From NCBI GenBank assembly GCA_030537875.1, contig JAUNVC010000002.1:26744-90743 (forward strand): a stretch of 64,000 nt of DNA, read 5' to 3'. Below are positions 52,421 through 60,509 of this stretch, piece by piece. The stretch comes from Tissierellia bacterium. GTDB taxonomy: Bacteria; Bacillota; Clostridia; Tissierellales; Peptoniphilaceae. Made by a program: the position numbers and the translations under genes. Numbering within the stretch: position 1 is the first letter of the stretch; each line of letters starts with the position of its first letter. The notes below the pieces were generated by a model that searched no databases, was not told where the DNA came from, and saw only the letters and a program-made list of their open reading frames with translations.

Positions 52421-52438
52421 AGCTTACCTCCTATGTTC

Positions 52439-52467
52439 ATTGTAGCAGAATAAACTGTTTTTATCAA
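52439..52467 (-). promoter_or_regulatory. Promoter of the Lgt-like operon
   Basis: TTGATA (52467-52462), a 17-bp spacer and TACAAT with upstream TGC (52444-52439) on the minus strand. The -35 overlaps the cutC stop. Confidence 0.75.
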
Positions 52468-53180
52468 TCGGAAAGCGCTTGTAAAATTCCTTTAAGATAT
52501 TCCCTATCTGCCACAGGATAATATTCATCTTCCGGAGAATTGGTGGTTCCATAATAAATACCCGTTCCCGAAGTTGATGGATCTAAAATGTTTTTATTGC
52601 TGGAGATGTGGACATAGTTTAAACCAATTTCCTTGACCAAATCTATGGTATGGGGTCGAATTCCTCCACTGATGATTTGAATGCCGGGAATCTGTATCAG
52701 TTGTTTCAAAATCTCCTTTCCCTCTTCCAAACTGTTGCCACCCTTGGTCAAGATTCGATGGACTCCCAAATCACGAAGGGTTTTTGCCGCAGCAATTTTA
52801 TCTTCGATTACTTCAAAGGCTCTATGAAAGACAATTTCCATGGACCCAGCTTCTTTAACGATTTTTCGAATCCATTCTTCGTCCAAACTCCGATCCTCTT
52901 TTAGTGCCCCAAAGACAATGCCCTGGGCCCCCATCTCTTTCGCCATGGCAACATCTTCCAACATGACGGCCTTGTCCTCCTCCGAGTAACAAAACCCAGC
53001 TGCACGAGGCCGAATCATCACCATGGTTCGAATGGGTAGTTCCAATACTTTTTTGATCAGTCCATAGGAGGGAGTGACTCCTCCCACAGAGGTCATGCTC
53101 ACCAACTCCACTTGTTCTGCTCCCACCTCCACAGCGGTTTTTGCAGACAAGTAAGAGTCTACACAAATTTCCCTTATCAT
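52464..53180 (-). CDS. cutC: CutC family protein
   Basis: The start at 53180 follows AAAGGAG; a start 21 bp upstream is possible but weaker. The 238-residue TIM-barrel protein begins REICVDSYLSAKTAVEVGAEQVELV. It has the CutC blocks MVMIRPRAAGFCYSEEDK, GIVFGALKEDR, FHRAFEVIED and HRILTKGGNSLEEG. CutC is named for copper homeostasis, but its enzymatic role is unproven. Confidence 0.92.
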   Translation of the reverse strand: MIREICVDSYLSAKTAVEVGAEQVELVSMTSVGGVTPSYGLIKKVLELPIRTMVMIRPRAAGFCYSEEDKAVMLEDVAMAKEMGAQGIVFGALKEDRSLDEEWIRKIVKEAGSMEIVFHRAFEVIEDKIAAAKTLRDLGVHRILTKGGNSLEEGKEILKQLIQIPGIQIISGGIRPHTIDLVKEIGLNYVHISSNKNILDPSTSGTGIYYGTTNSPEDEYYPVADREYLKGILQALSD

Positions 53181-53220
53181 CACTTGCTCCTTTCCTCTCA
53201 TCTATACCCATTTTCCCACA

Positions 53221-53249
53221 TTGACCAATGGTTCTATCTGTACTATAAT
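53221..53249 (+). promoter_or_regulatory. Promoter of the hydrolase-PAP2-asparaginase operon
   Basis: TTGACC, a 17-bp spacer and TATAAT on the plus strand, 21 bp before the ATG with GAGAGGAG between. Confidence 0.85.
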
Positions 53250-53270
53250 ACTAGTTGAGAGGAGATTTCA

Positions 53271-54143
53271 ATGGAACAACATCAATTGGCCGGAAAGGGC
53301 GGTCACACCATTTCGCTCTATACCATGGAGGCACAAAACCCTTTTTGCAAACTTCAAATTGTCCATGACGCTGGAGAAAATGCTTCTACATATGAAGATG
53401 TGATGAAAGAGCTGACCCAGCGGGGTATAAGCTGTTCTGCGATGAACCTGCGGGGTCACGACAACACCAAGTCCGACCAATGTCCGCTTTTTTTCTCGAC
53501 ACGAAATGGTTGGAACAATGTGGTGGATGATATTCACGTTGTCGATTCTTTTCTCGCCACAGATCAACTACCCCACTTCCTTTTGGGTGTGGGAATGGGA
53601 GCCGATCTCATTCGAACCTACCTTTTTAAGTTCGGCGAGACCTTGCAAGGTGCTCTTCTATTGGGAGCAACTCCCTATGTCAATGCCCTATCCTTTGGAA
53701 TCGTGGATTTTTTCGCAGATCACTTAACGGGAAGGTTTGGAGAACTCTATCGTTCTCCCCTCTTGGCCTCATGGGCCTTTGAACGAGGATTTCATCCCTT
53801 GAAGAGAAGAAAAACTCGGTACAATGCCAATCGAAAAAAAGAGGAAACCATTCCCACCCTATCTCTCATAAGAGATTTGTCTAGGGGCTTAAAAAATCTA
53901 CAGGAAGAACATAGCACCGCCTACATCCCGAGAGAATTGCCTCTTTTATTTATGGCAGGAACTCAGGACTCCATCGCCGGCGGACGTGGAAAACAGGAAG
54001 CCTTGGTAGATTTTTATTCCTCTATGGGAAAAAACGCCCAACTTATCCTATACAAAAATGGTGCCCATGATCTTCTCCACGGAGAATGCAAAGATCTGGT
54101 CATCAATGATTTAGAAAGGTTTTTAAAAGAAACAAGCCAATGA
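53271..54143 (+). CDS. Alpha/beta-hydrolase-fold protein lacking the nucleophile Ser
   Basis: The 290-residue protein follows the monoacylglycerol-lipase/lysophospholipase layout: LQIVHDAGENASTYEDVMKEL, NLRGHDNTKSD, and the later acid and His blocks LLFMAGTQDSIAGG and KNGAHDLLHGE. The nucleophile elbow, normally GHSMGA, reads GVGMGADL with GGA in place of the Ser codon. It is therefore either inactive as a Ser hydrolase or uses another mechanism. It overlaps the PAP2 gene by 4 bp and starts a lipid-flavoured operon. Confidence 0.8.
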   Translation: MEQHQLAGKGGHTISLYTMEAQNPFCKLQIVHDAGENASTYEDVMKELTQRGISCSAMNLRGHDNTKSDQCPLFFSTRNGWNNVVDDIHVVDSFLATDQLPHFLLGVGMGADLIRTYLFKFGETLQGALLLGATPYVNALSFGIVDFFADHLTGRFGELYRSPLLASWAFERGFHPLKRRKTRYNANRKKEETIPTLSLIRDLSRGLKNLQEEHSTAYIPRELPLLFMAGTQDSIAGGRGKQEALVDFYSSMGKNAQLILYKNGAHDLLHGECKDLVINDLERFLKETSQ

Positions 54144-54802
54144 TTACAAAATTTACCAATAACATTTATACACAGCGCATGGTGAAGGCACTGATGTTTT
54201 TACTTCTCAGCACATCCTACACCTTGGTCAATCGATATGTCCCTCATGCCCTGGATCTTGTCACTCCCCTGGATGCTCTCATCCCCCAGTGGCCCTGGAC
54301 TGTGTTTATTTATCATTTGTGGTACCCCACTCTATGGTATCTCATCTTTGCTCTACGATACGACAAAGATTTCGATGCCCTCTTGGAACATCTTATCTTG
54401 ACCAAGTTATTTTGTGTGCTCACCTTTATCTTGGTACCCACCATCGTTTCTGTGAGAACCATGACACCGGGCCTTACCCTGGCAGAAAAGGCCCTCAATT
54501 TAACCTATACGATTGATGGCCCCTACTGTGCCTTCCCCTCCTCCCACGTTGCACTGGCCACCATCGCCATGTACTTTGCATTGCGCCACAACCATAGGAG
54601 CACCCGTTGGATTGTGTTCTTTCAAATGTGTGTCATCCTATCCACCCTTACAACCAAGCAGCATGTCATAGCCGACGTTTTTGGCGGAGCTTTCTATGCC
54701 ATGTTTGTATATTATTTGTTATACAAGGAGAACCTATGCTTACCATTGAAAAAAGAAACCATCTACAAGAAGCAACTCACCAAGGTCACATCGCAGTTGT
54801 AG
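54140..54802 (+). CDS. PAP2-family membrane phosphatase
   Basis: The 220-residue protein has about six membrane segments. The PAP2 catalytic motifs are AFPSSHVALAT (SGH motif variant, near residue 134) and TTKQHVIADVFGG (the His and Asp of motif 3, near residue 172). The N-terminal K-x6-R-P motif is not clear. It probably dephosphorylates a lipid phosphate such as undecaprenyl pyrophosphate or phosphatidate. It overlaps the hydrolase-like gene (4 bp) and asparaginase (67 bp). Confidence 0.85.
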   Translation: MITKFTNNIYTQRMVKALMFLLLSTSYTLVNRYVPHALDLVTPLDALIPQWPWTVFIYHLWYPTLWYLIFALRYDKDFDALLEHLILTKLFCVLTFILVPTIVSVRTMTPGLTLAEKALNLTYTIDGPYCAFPSSHVALATIAMYFALRHNHRSTRWIVFFQMCVILSTLTTKQHVIADVFGGAFYAMFVYYLLYKENLCLPLKKETIYKKQLTKVTSQL

Positions 54803-55719
54803 GACCGAAGGGGTTGGTCGCATCCTATGGAGACCCTCACTACGCCACCTTTATGCGTTCTTCTGCAAAACCAGTCCAAGTATTGCCCACCCTATTGGCA
54901 GGCTTGGACAAAACCTATGATTTGGGTCCCGAGGAAATTTCCATCATGAGTGCCAGCCATATGGGAGAACCCTTTCACATTGAGACCCTCCTTGGTATTA
55001 TGGAAAAAACCGGTCTAAAAGAAGAGGACCTACTGATGAAACCCACCTATCCCGGTGCCCCCTATGCTAGAGAAGAAGCCATCCGCCAAGGTGGGAAGAG
55101 AAAGCTTTACCATAATTGTAGCGGAAAACATTTGAATTTACTTTTATATCATCGAGAAAAAACAGGGACCACCGAGGGATACTATGAAACGTCATCCCCT
55201 GTCTTTCAAGCCATCAGCGAATATTTAAAGCGTCTTTCTTCTACTCCAAAGATTGAAACGGGCGTAGATGGATGCGGGGTTCCCGTGTTCTATGTGCCTA
55301 TTTTCCACCAGGCAAAGCTTTTCTTACAACTGACAAACCCCGAGTTGGTGGAAGATGCCCTCCTATCCCAAGCCATTGAAAAGGTCTTTTCCAGCGTCCA
55401 TGCCTATCCCAAACATATTTCAGGCACCGATAAAATTTGTTCCATCATCAATGAGGATCCGGAGCTATTTGCAAAGGGTGGTGCCAAGGGGATCTATTGT
55501 TTCGGAATGAAAAATCCCGCTTTGGGGTTTGCCGTCAAGGTAGAAGATGGAACTGCGGATTCTTGGCCCCAGGTGGTAAAAGAGCTTCTTCGAATATATA
55601 AACCAAGTTCTCCCACCATCGCCAAATTGGATCATTTGTTTCCGTCGCAAATCACCAATGATAACGATCGTGTCATCGGCGAGCATGTCACCGACTTTAC
55701 ATTAACATTTTATGAATAA
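54736..55719 (+). CDS. L-asparaginase II family protein
   Basis: The ATG at 54736 has AAGGAG and lies inside the PAP2 gene; a longer upstream frame has no support. The 327-residue protein matches the Rhizobium-type asparaginase_II family (serine-hydrolase-like, not AnsA/AnsB). Visible blocks are RSSAKPVQVLP, SASHMGEPFHIET, HNCSGKHLNLL (its K-H pair), GVDGCGVPVFYVP and GTDKICSIINEDPELFAKGGAKG in two pieces. It hydrolyses Asn to Asp and ammonia. Confidence 0.9.
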   Translation: MLTIEKRNHLQEATHQGHIAVVGPKGLVASYGDPHYATFMRSSAKPVQVLPTLLAGLDKTYDLGPEEISIMSASHMGEPFHIETLLGIMEKTGLKEEDLLMKPTYPGAPYAREEAIRQGGKRKLYHNCSGKHLNLLLYHREKTGTTEGYYETSSPVFQAISEYLKRLSSTPKIETGVDGCGVPVFYVPIFHQAKLFLQLTNPELVEDALLSQAIEKVFSSVHAYPKHISGTDKICSIINEDPELFAKGGAKGIYCFGMKNPALGFAVKVEDGTADSWPQVVKELLRIYKPSSPTIAKLDHLFPSQITNDNDRVIGEHVTDFTLTFYE

Positions 55720-55723
55720 ATAA

Positions 55724-55756
55724 AAAATCTTCTTCAACTCGGAAGAAGATTTTTTT
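55724..55756. terminator. Bidirectional terminator, asparaginase/C39-like protease
   Basis: An 11-bp stem AAATCTTCTTC/GAAGAAGATTT with loop AACTCG has A and T runs on both sides, between convergent genes. Confidence 0.85.
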
Positions 55757-56711
55757 ATGGTTGATGAATGGTCCATGCCGCTCGTATATAGGGTTTTATT
55801 TCTTCAAAGGTCCATGGTTTTTTGGAGTGGCGAATGGAATGGGAATCATTCATATAGATAGCACCATTCTCATCTGTGCCAACCAAGAGAAGATAATGTC
55901 CTCCATTGGTGAAAATACTAGGTCCAACATTGATGACAATCGGCTCCCCTTTTTTCAAATGGTCTAAAAATTTTCGTTCCACCATGGCCAGGGGAAGGAC
56001 TTCAAATCCTTTTTCCTTCAATGTATCTGTAAAGCCTTGCCAGTTGGTTCCAAAATTGATGACATACCTATGATTGGAACGCATTTCCTCCATGAGGTCC
56101 AAGGGAGTGGTTTCAAATCCGTAGCCATTTAGAAGCATGGCAAGGGTCGTAGGACCACAGGCGATGGTACAGAAAAGGTCTTCTGGATATTCTTTATATC
56201 CCCATCTGGGATCCCACTGAATGTAGAGGGGGAATTTCCTCTCAAGGGGATAACTTTCTTCTAAAGATGGCGCCGTGGTTCCTCGTCGCGAGTTAAAATG
56301 ACGTACAAAGGAGTGGGAATCCACACGATTGGCGGCAAGTTTTAGCAGTGCTTCGGGATAATCCTCATGATGATCGTAAATTTCTTTGGCAAGTGGACTT
56401 TTTTCAGCCATGCGTTTTAATGTTTCCAAAACCTCTGGCATTTCTTTGACCATGGGTTCTTCCATTTCAAATCTTTCATCTATCGCCACACCAGCTTCTT
56501 TATAATATGGATCGACCTCTGTGGATTCTGATGATGGTTTTTGAATGGTCGGAGTTTTCTTTTCTCCTAGGGTTTTCGATGGCTTCTCAGCTGGTAGGTT
56601 GGATTTTGTTCTTATTCCAAATACAATGGCAACCGTCAATAGAATTACAGCCGTAATGACGGCCATTTCCGGTTTCCTATCACGCCAAAGGTTTCTCCAA
56701 GTTCTAGCCAT
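55755..56711 (-). CDS. Membrane-anchored C39-like cysteine peptidase
   Basis: The 318-residue protein has a short cytosolic end, one membrane span (MAVITAVILLTVAIVFGI), a Pro/Ser-rich linker, and a C-terminal peptidase_C39_2 domain. Cys is in CTIACGPTTLAMLLNGYG (about residue 192), His in FTNGGHYLLLVGTD and Asp in YMNDSHS. These surface proteases probably cleave peptides or cell-wall proteins. It begins at the last base of murJ's stop, so it is coupled to it. Confidence 0.85.
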   Translation of the reverse strand: MARTWRNLWRDRKPEMAVITAVILLTVAIVFGIRTKSNLPAEKPSKTLGEKKTPTIQKPSSESTEVDPYYKEAGVAIDERFEMEEPMVKEMPEVLETLKRMAEKSPLAKEIYDHHEDYPEALLKLAANRVDSHSFVRHFNSRRGTTAPSLEESYPLERKFPLYIQWDPRWGYKEYPEDLFCTIACGPTTLAMLLNGYGFETTPLDLMEEMRSNHRYVINFGTNWQGFTDTLKEKGFEVLPLAMVERKFLDHLKKGEPIVINVGPSIFTNGGHYLLLVGTDENGAIYMNDSHSIRHSKKPWTFEEIKPYIRAAWTIHQP

Positions 56712-58267
56712 TAAGATTTTCTTCCTTTCAATTTAAAAAGTATCGCTTGAATCAACATCTTCGTGTCTTTCACACCCAGAAAAAGGGTCATAAGTCCATA
56801 GACAAGCATGGATAGTACAATGGTTCCCATCAAGCCAAGGGCCATCATCATTCGAGAACAATCCACGGGCACGATAGAATAGAAAAATACATTTGCAAAG
56901 ATGCCCATGACAGCGGCTGCTAGAATAATCCGCAAAGATGTAGAAAGAACAGAACCTTCGTTAAACATGATTTTTTTACGTAATAAAATATATAAGACAA
57001 TCGATGAACTGAGGGCAGAGATGGAGGTTGCCAGTGCCAATCCCTTATGGGCCAAAAATCTTATGAGGATAAAGTTGAAAGTCACATTGATAGCAACGGA
57101 AAATATTCCATTGATCATGGGAGTTTTTGTATCTTGTCGAGAATAATACATATTCTCCAAGGCCATCCTAAGGCTTTGTCCGACAAGCCCGGGAGCATAA
57201 AAAGCGAGGGCCTCTGCCGTGGCTTGGGTCGCCTCTCCATCAAAGGCTCCCCGTTCAAAAAGCACTTGAATAATGGGCTTGGCAAGAACCATCATTCCAA
57301 CAGCCGCCGGTATGGCCACTAGATTGACCATGGTGAGACTATTGCCAAAAAGCTTACCGGCCTCCTTTTCATTACCTCGCTGTAAGGCATTGGAAAGTTT
57401 GGGAAAAATTACGGTGGTGATAGCTACCACAAAAACTGATATGACAAGAGTGTTGACCTTCATGGCATAGGTCAACACACTCAAGGACCCTTCCGCCAAT
57501 GTGGATGCCAAACTTCTGTCAATGAGCAAGTTGATTTGATATACGGTGCTTGATAAGACCACGGGAAGCACCAGTTGATAGGTTCGGATCAGATGCTCAT
57601 CCTTAAAATCTGGTCGAAAACGAAATCGAACCCTCCTGCTACGAAGGGCAGGCAACTGAATAAAAAATTGCATGGCCGATGCCAGCAAAGTCACCATCAT
57701 TAACCCCACAATGGATGGCCGACGAACCAAGAGAAGATACAAAATAAAAACTAAATTGTAGGGGATTCCCATCAATGCATGGGGTCCATAGACCTCATCA
57801 CTTTGTAAATAGGCGTTGGAAACATAGGTAATTCCAAGAAAAATAACCATGGGTAATCCCAATCGGATAAGATAGACCACCAATTCATGAAGGTCTCCCG
57901 TATACCCCTTGGCAATCAAATGGGCATAAGGTTTGGCAAGAATAAAAATAAAAAATACAATACCAAAAGAAACCAAGAGCGTCACCGACAGCACATTGGA
58001 AAAATATCGATTTTTTCCCTCTCTTCCCTGATGCATTTTAATGTCAGAAAAAATGGGGACAAGAGTGGTATTGAGTCCGCTTCCCATGGCTCCCACCACG
58101 ATAATAATAGCCGTTAACGCAGCAAAATAAGCATCGCTTTCACTGCTGGCACCAAAACGACGGGCGATCAATATTTCTCGAACAAAGCCCATAATTTTCG
58201 ATACCATCAAAAAAATACTCACTAAAAAAGCCCAATATCCAGCCTTTTTTAAGCTTTGACCTTCCAT
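56711..58267 (-). CDS. murJ: Lipid II flippase MurJ
   Basis: The 518-residue protein has about 14 membrane segments. It has MurJ blocks: SKIMGFVREILIARRFGASSESDAYFAA in two pieces, GSGLNTTLVPIF, VLSSTVYQINLLIDRSLAS and ALAFYAPGLVGQSLRMALENMYYSRQDT in two pieces. It moves lipid II to the outer face for peptidoglycan synthesis. Several homologues can occur in one genome. The AAGGAGG site supports the start. Confidence 0.92.
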   Translation of the reverse strand: MEGQSLKKAGYWAFLVSIFLMVSKIMGFVREILIARRFGASSESDAYFAALTAIIIVVGAMGSGLNTTLVPIFSDIKMHQGREGKNRYFSNVLSVTLLVSFGIVFFIFILAKPYAHLIAKGYTGDLHELVVYLIRLGLPMVIFLGITYVSNAYLQSDEVYGPHALMGIPYNLVFILYLLLVRRPSIVGLMMVTLLASAMQFFIQLPALRSRRVRFRFRPDFKDEHLIRTYQLVLPVVLSSTVYQINLLIDRSLASTLAEGSLSVLTYAMKVNTLVISVFVVAITTVIFPKLSNALQRGNEKEAGKLFGNSLTMVNLVAIPAAVGMMVLAKPIIQVLFERGAFDGEATQATAEALAFYAPGLVGQSLRMALENMYYSRQDTKTPMINGIFSVAINVTFNFILIRFLAHKGLALATSISALSSSIVLYILLRKKIMFNEGSVLSTSLRIILAAAVMGIFANVFFYSIVPVDCSRMMMALGLMGTIVLSMLVYGLMTLFLGVKDTKMLIQAILFKLKGRKS

Positions 58268-58348
58268 GATTTCCTCCTTGCTCGTTCTATTATATCATAT
58301 TCATCCATACCTCGCCATATAGAAAAAAACCATGTTTTTTCAAAAGTG

Positions 58349-58390
58349 TGATTTATATCATAGATTTTTTTAGGTAAGTTGTGCTATAAT
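58349..58390 (+). promoter_or_regulatory. focA promoter with CRP/FNR-type box
   Basis: A palindrome TGAT-TTAT-ATCA (58349-58360) lies about 42 bp upstream of the expected start, given the extended -10 TGCTATAAT (-10 at 58385-58390). No good -35 is present. This is the class II activator arrangement of CRP/FNR-family regulators. Confidence 0.65.
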
Positions 58391-58451
58391 AGTAAACGTG
58401 ATTTTTTATATAGTATAGTACTTTTTTCATAAATAGATTGGAGATGATACA

Positions 58452-59222
58452 TTGAAGTTATTAAATACACCAGCAGAGATGCTGAACATCATGAGTGAAC
58501 TTGGGAGAAAAAAAGCCCATCTACATCCTTCAAAAACCCGTGCATTGGCAATGATGGCCGGTATCTTCATTGCTCTTGGCGCCGCTGCGAGCACAACGAT
58601 TTATGCCGTCATGGACCATTCCCCCATGGCACCTTTCCTCGGTGCTTTGGTTTTTTCCATAGGAATCGTATCAACCCTTTTGGCAGGAGCTGAATTATTC
58701 ACCGGAAATATCCTAGTTATCGTCGCTTTTTTAGACAGAAAAGTTTCGATAGGAAGCATGCTACTCAATTGGTCTCGCGTTTTTCTATGGAATTTATTAG
58801 GTGCTCTTTTCTTTATGTCGCTTACCTATTATACCGCAAATGATACAACATTTTCTCAAATACTCGTAGAAACAGCAGAAAAAAAAGTCAATTTACAGTT
58901 TATGGAAGCCATCCTTCTAGGTTTTCTTTGTAACTTGGTGGTTTGTCTAAGTGTTTGGACCGCTCTGGCAGCCAATGATGCATTGGGAAAATTTGTACTA
59001 TCAGCCTTTGCTGTTCTCATCTTTGTCCTTCTTAAATATGAGCACGTCGTGGCCAATATGTTCTATATTCCCTATGGATATTTAAGTGGAGCCAACTTTT
59101 CCATCGGGAAAGCCCTCTTATCATCCTTCGTACCTGTTACCATAGGGAATATATTGGGAGGTCTTTTCCTCGGAACAATCTATCACCTAGCCTATCGAGA
59201 AAAACCCCAATTCAATAAATAG
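58452..59222 (+). CDS. Formate/nitrite channel, FocA/NirC family
   Basis: The start is TTG (58452) with GGAGATGAT just upstream. The 256-residue protein has six membrane segments and FNT blocks: KTRALAMMAGIFIALGAAAST, LLAGAELFTGNILVIV, LGFLCNLVVCLSVWTALAAND and EHVVANMFYIPYGYLSGANF. It moves formate, nitrite or related anions. The CRP/FNR box upstream fits control by anaerobic metabolism. Confidence 0.92.
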   Translation: MKLLNTPAEMLNIMSELGRKKAHLHPSKTRALAMMAGIFIALGAAASTTIYAVMDHSPMAPFLGALVFSIGIVSTLLAGAELFTGNILVIVAFLDRKVSIGSMLLNWSRVFLWNLLGALFFMSLTYYTANDTTFSQILVETAEKKVNLQFMEAILLGFLCNLVVCLSVWTALAANDALGKFVLSAFAVLIFVLLKYEHVVANMFYIPYGYLSGANFSIGKALLSSFVPVTIGNILGGLFLGTIYHLAYREKPQFNK

Positions 59223-59559
59223 CAGAAATAAAGGAGATACTTCCTTCTGAGACTGAGAAATGAATTTGATCTTCCCAGTCTCGAAAGGAAGTATTTTTAT
59301 GGAATAAAATATAGAAACTACGCATAAAACCAATATACTCTCATGATTTTCTCTCGGTTTAAGCCATAGATAAGGGATACTTCTCTAAGATGCCTTTTCA
59401 TCTTACCATTCAAATTATACTTCCAACTTTAAATTAAAAGTCCATCAAAAAGAGCCATCCTATGGATGGCTCCTGTGTTCTTTTTTAATTCCTATGGAGA
59501 GAGAGATTCATAGGAATATAAAGGGCTCCAAAGAGCCCTTTATTAAGTGCTACATTTTG
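59223..59559. other. Gap with four hairpins, including terminators
   Basis: 59233-59299 holds a long hairpin (ATACTTCC arm and its complement, with an inner GAGACTG/CAGTCTC) followed by T5, the focA terminator. 59448-59487 has AGCCATCC-TAT-GGATGGCT followed by a T-run. 59490-59519 has ATTCCTATG-N12-CATAGGAAT, perfect 9 bp. 59520-59545 has AAAGGGCTC/GAGCCCTTT, which as minus-strand RNA terminates the 300-residue secreted protein gene. No coding sequence is seen. Confidence 0.7.
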
Positions 59560-60462
59560 TTACAGCAATGCGTTGATTGCAAACATAAAGTCTTTCACTG
59601 CTTTTTCAGATGGTCTGATTTTAAGCAGTTCTTTAGAAGCTTCTCTAGTAACTTCTTTCAACTCTTCAACATCATCATCGCCAAAACCAGCTTTGATAAT
59701 ACGTCCTCTTGCTTCCCAAACCAATTCTCTGAGTTGCTTGATAAGTTTTTTATCCGCTCTTTTGCCTTCAGCTTTTCTTGCTATGTCCATTGCTGCAAGT
59801 AGTTCTACTTCTGCTGCATCGATATCCGCAAGGGTGCTTTGGGGCTTAATTCTAACAATAGTTGCTTTTCGGATTGCCTTATCTAATGTCTTAATGACTT
59901 CTCCATCTTTTTCCTTCAGTTCGTTGAATCTCATAAATCTTGCCTTCGTTAGCAATTCGTCGAGTGCAGCTCTTCTGTAAAGGTTTGCTGTATCATCAGG
60001 ACCCATATCGGGCATAGCAAGACATTCTGCCTTAAGAGCATCCAATCTTTCACCATATTCTTCGAGATCTTCAATCGTATTGAACGGGTTTGCAATGTAG
60101 ACAAGACCGCCAAAAATATATCCAGCAACTTTTGCATGTGCAGCGTCTACTTTATTGACCAATTCAGTGGTCGCAAATCTCATCGCAAGGCCCAATTTTC
60201 CAAGAAGCATAATTCTTGCAGGAATACTATCGAGATCATAAATGGTATCAGGATTGTAACGCACCTGGTCTCTAAATTTGTCAGCTTCCGTTTCCAGTTT
60301 TTCTAGTGCTTTTTGGTCCGTGGGACTCGTTGGTTCGATGGTTTTTAGTTCGTTGATAACTGCGTCAACTTTCCTTACATCTGCTGCAGCAGCTTTTGCC
60401 ACGGGGGCTCCGAAGGCAAATAGCATTACAGCTACCAATAATAGGGATATGAATTTTTTCAT
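59560..60462 (-). CDS. Secreted all-helical protein of unknown function
   Basis: The 300-residue precursor has a signal peptide (FISLLLVAVMLFAFGAPVAKA). The mature part is charged, almost entirely helical and free of aromatic clusters except IFGGLVYIANP. Repeated K/E-rich helices (EVELLAAMDIARKAEGKRAD, VEELKEVTREASKELLKI) suggest an elongated bundle. No family is recognised. It lies 48 bp downstream of the secreted papain-like protease and may be exported alongside it. Confidence 0.65.
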   Translation of the reverse strand: MKKFISLLLVAVMLFAFGAPVAKAAAADVRKVDAVINELKTIEPTSPTDQKALEKLETEADKFRDQVRYNPDTIYDLDSIPARIMLLGKLGLAMRFATTELVNKVDAAHAKVAGYIFGGLVYIANPFNTIEDLEEYGERLDALKAECLAMPDMGPDDTANLYRRAALDELLTKARFMRFNELKEKDGEVIKTLDKAIRKATIVRIKPQSTLADIDAAEVELLAAMDIARKAEGKRADKKLIKQLRELVWEARGRIIKAGFGDDDVEELKEVTREASKELLKIRPSEKAVKDFMFAINALL

Positions 60463-60509
60463 ACTATCTCTCCTTTTTTGTATTTTTTAAGCCTCGATGG
60501 CTGAACCTA

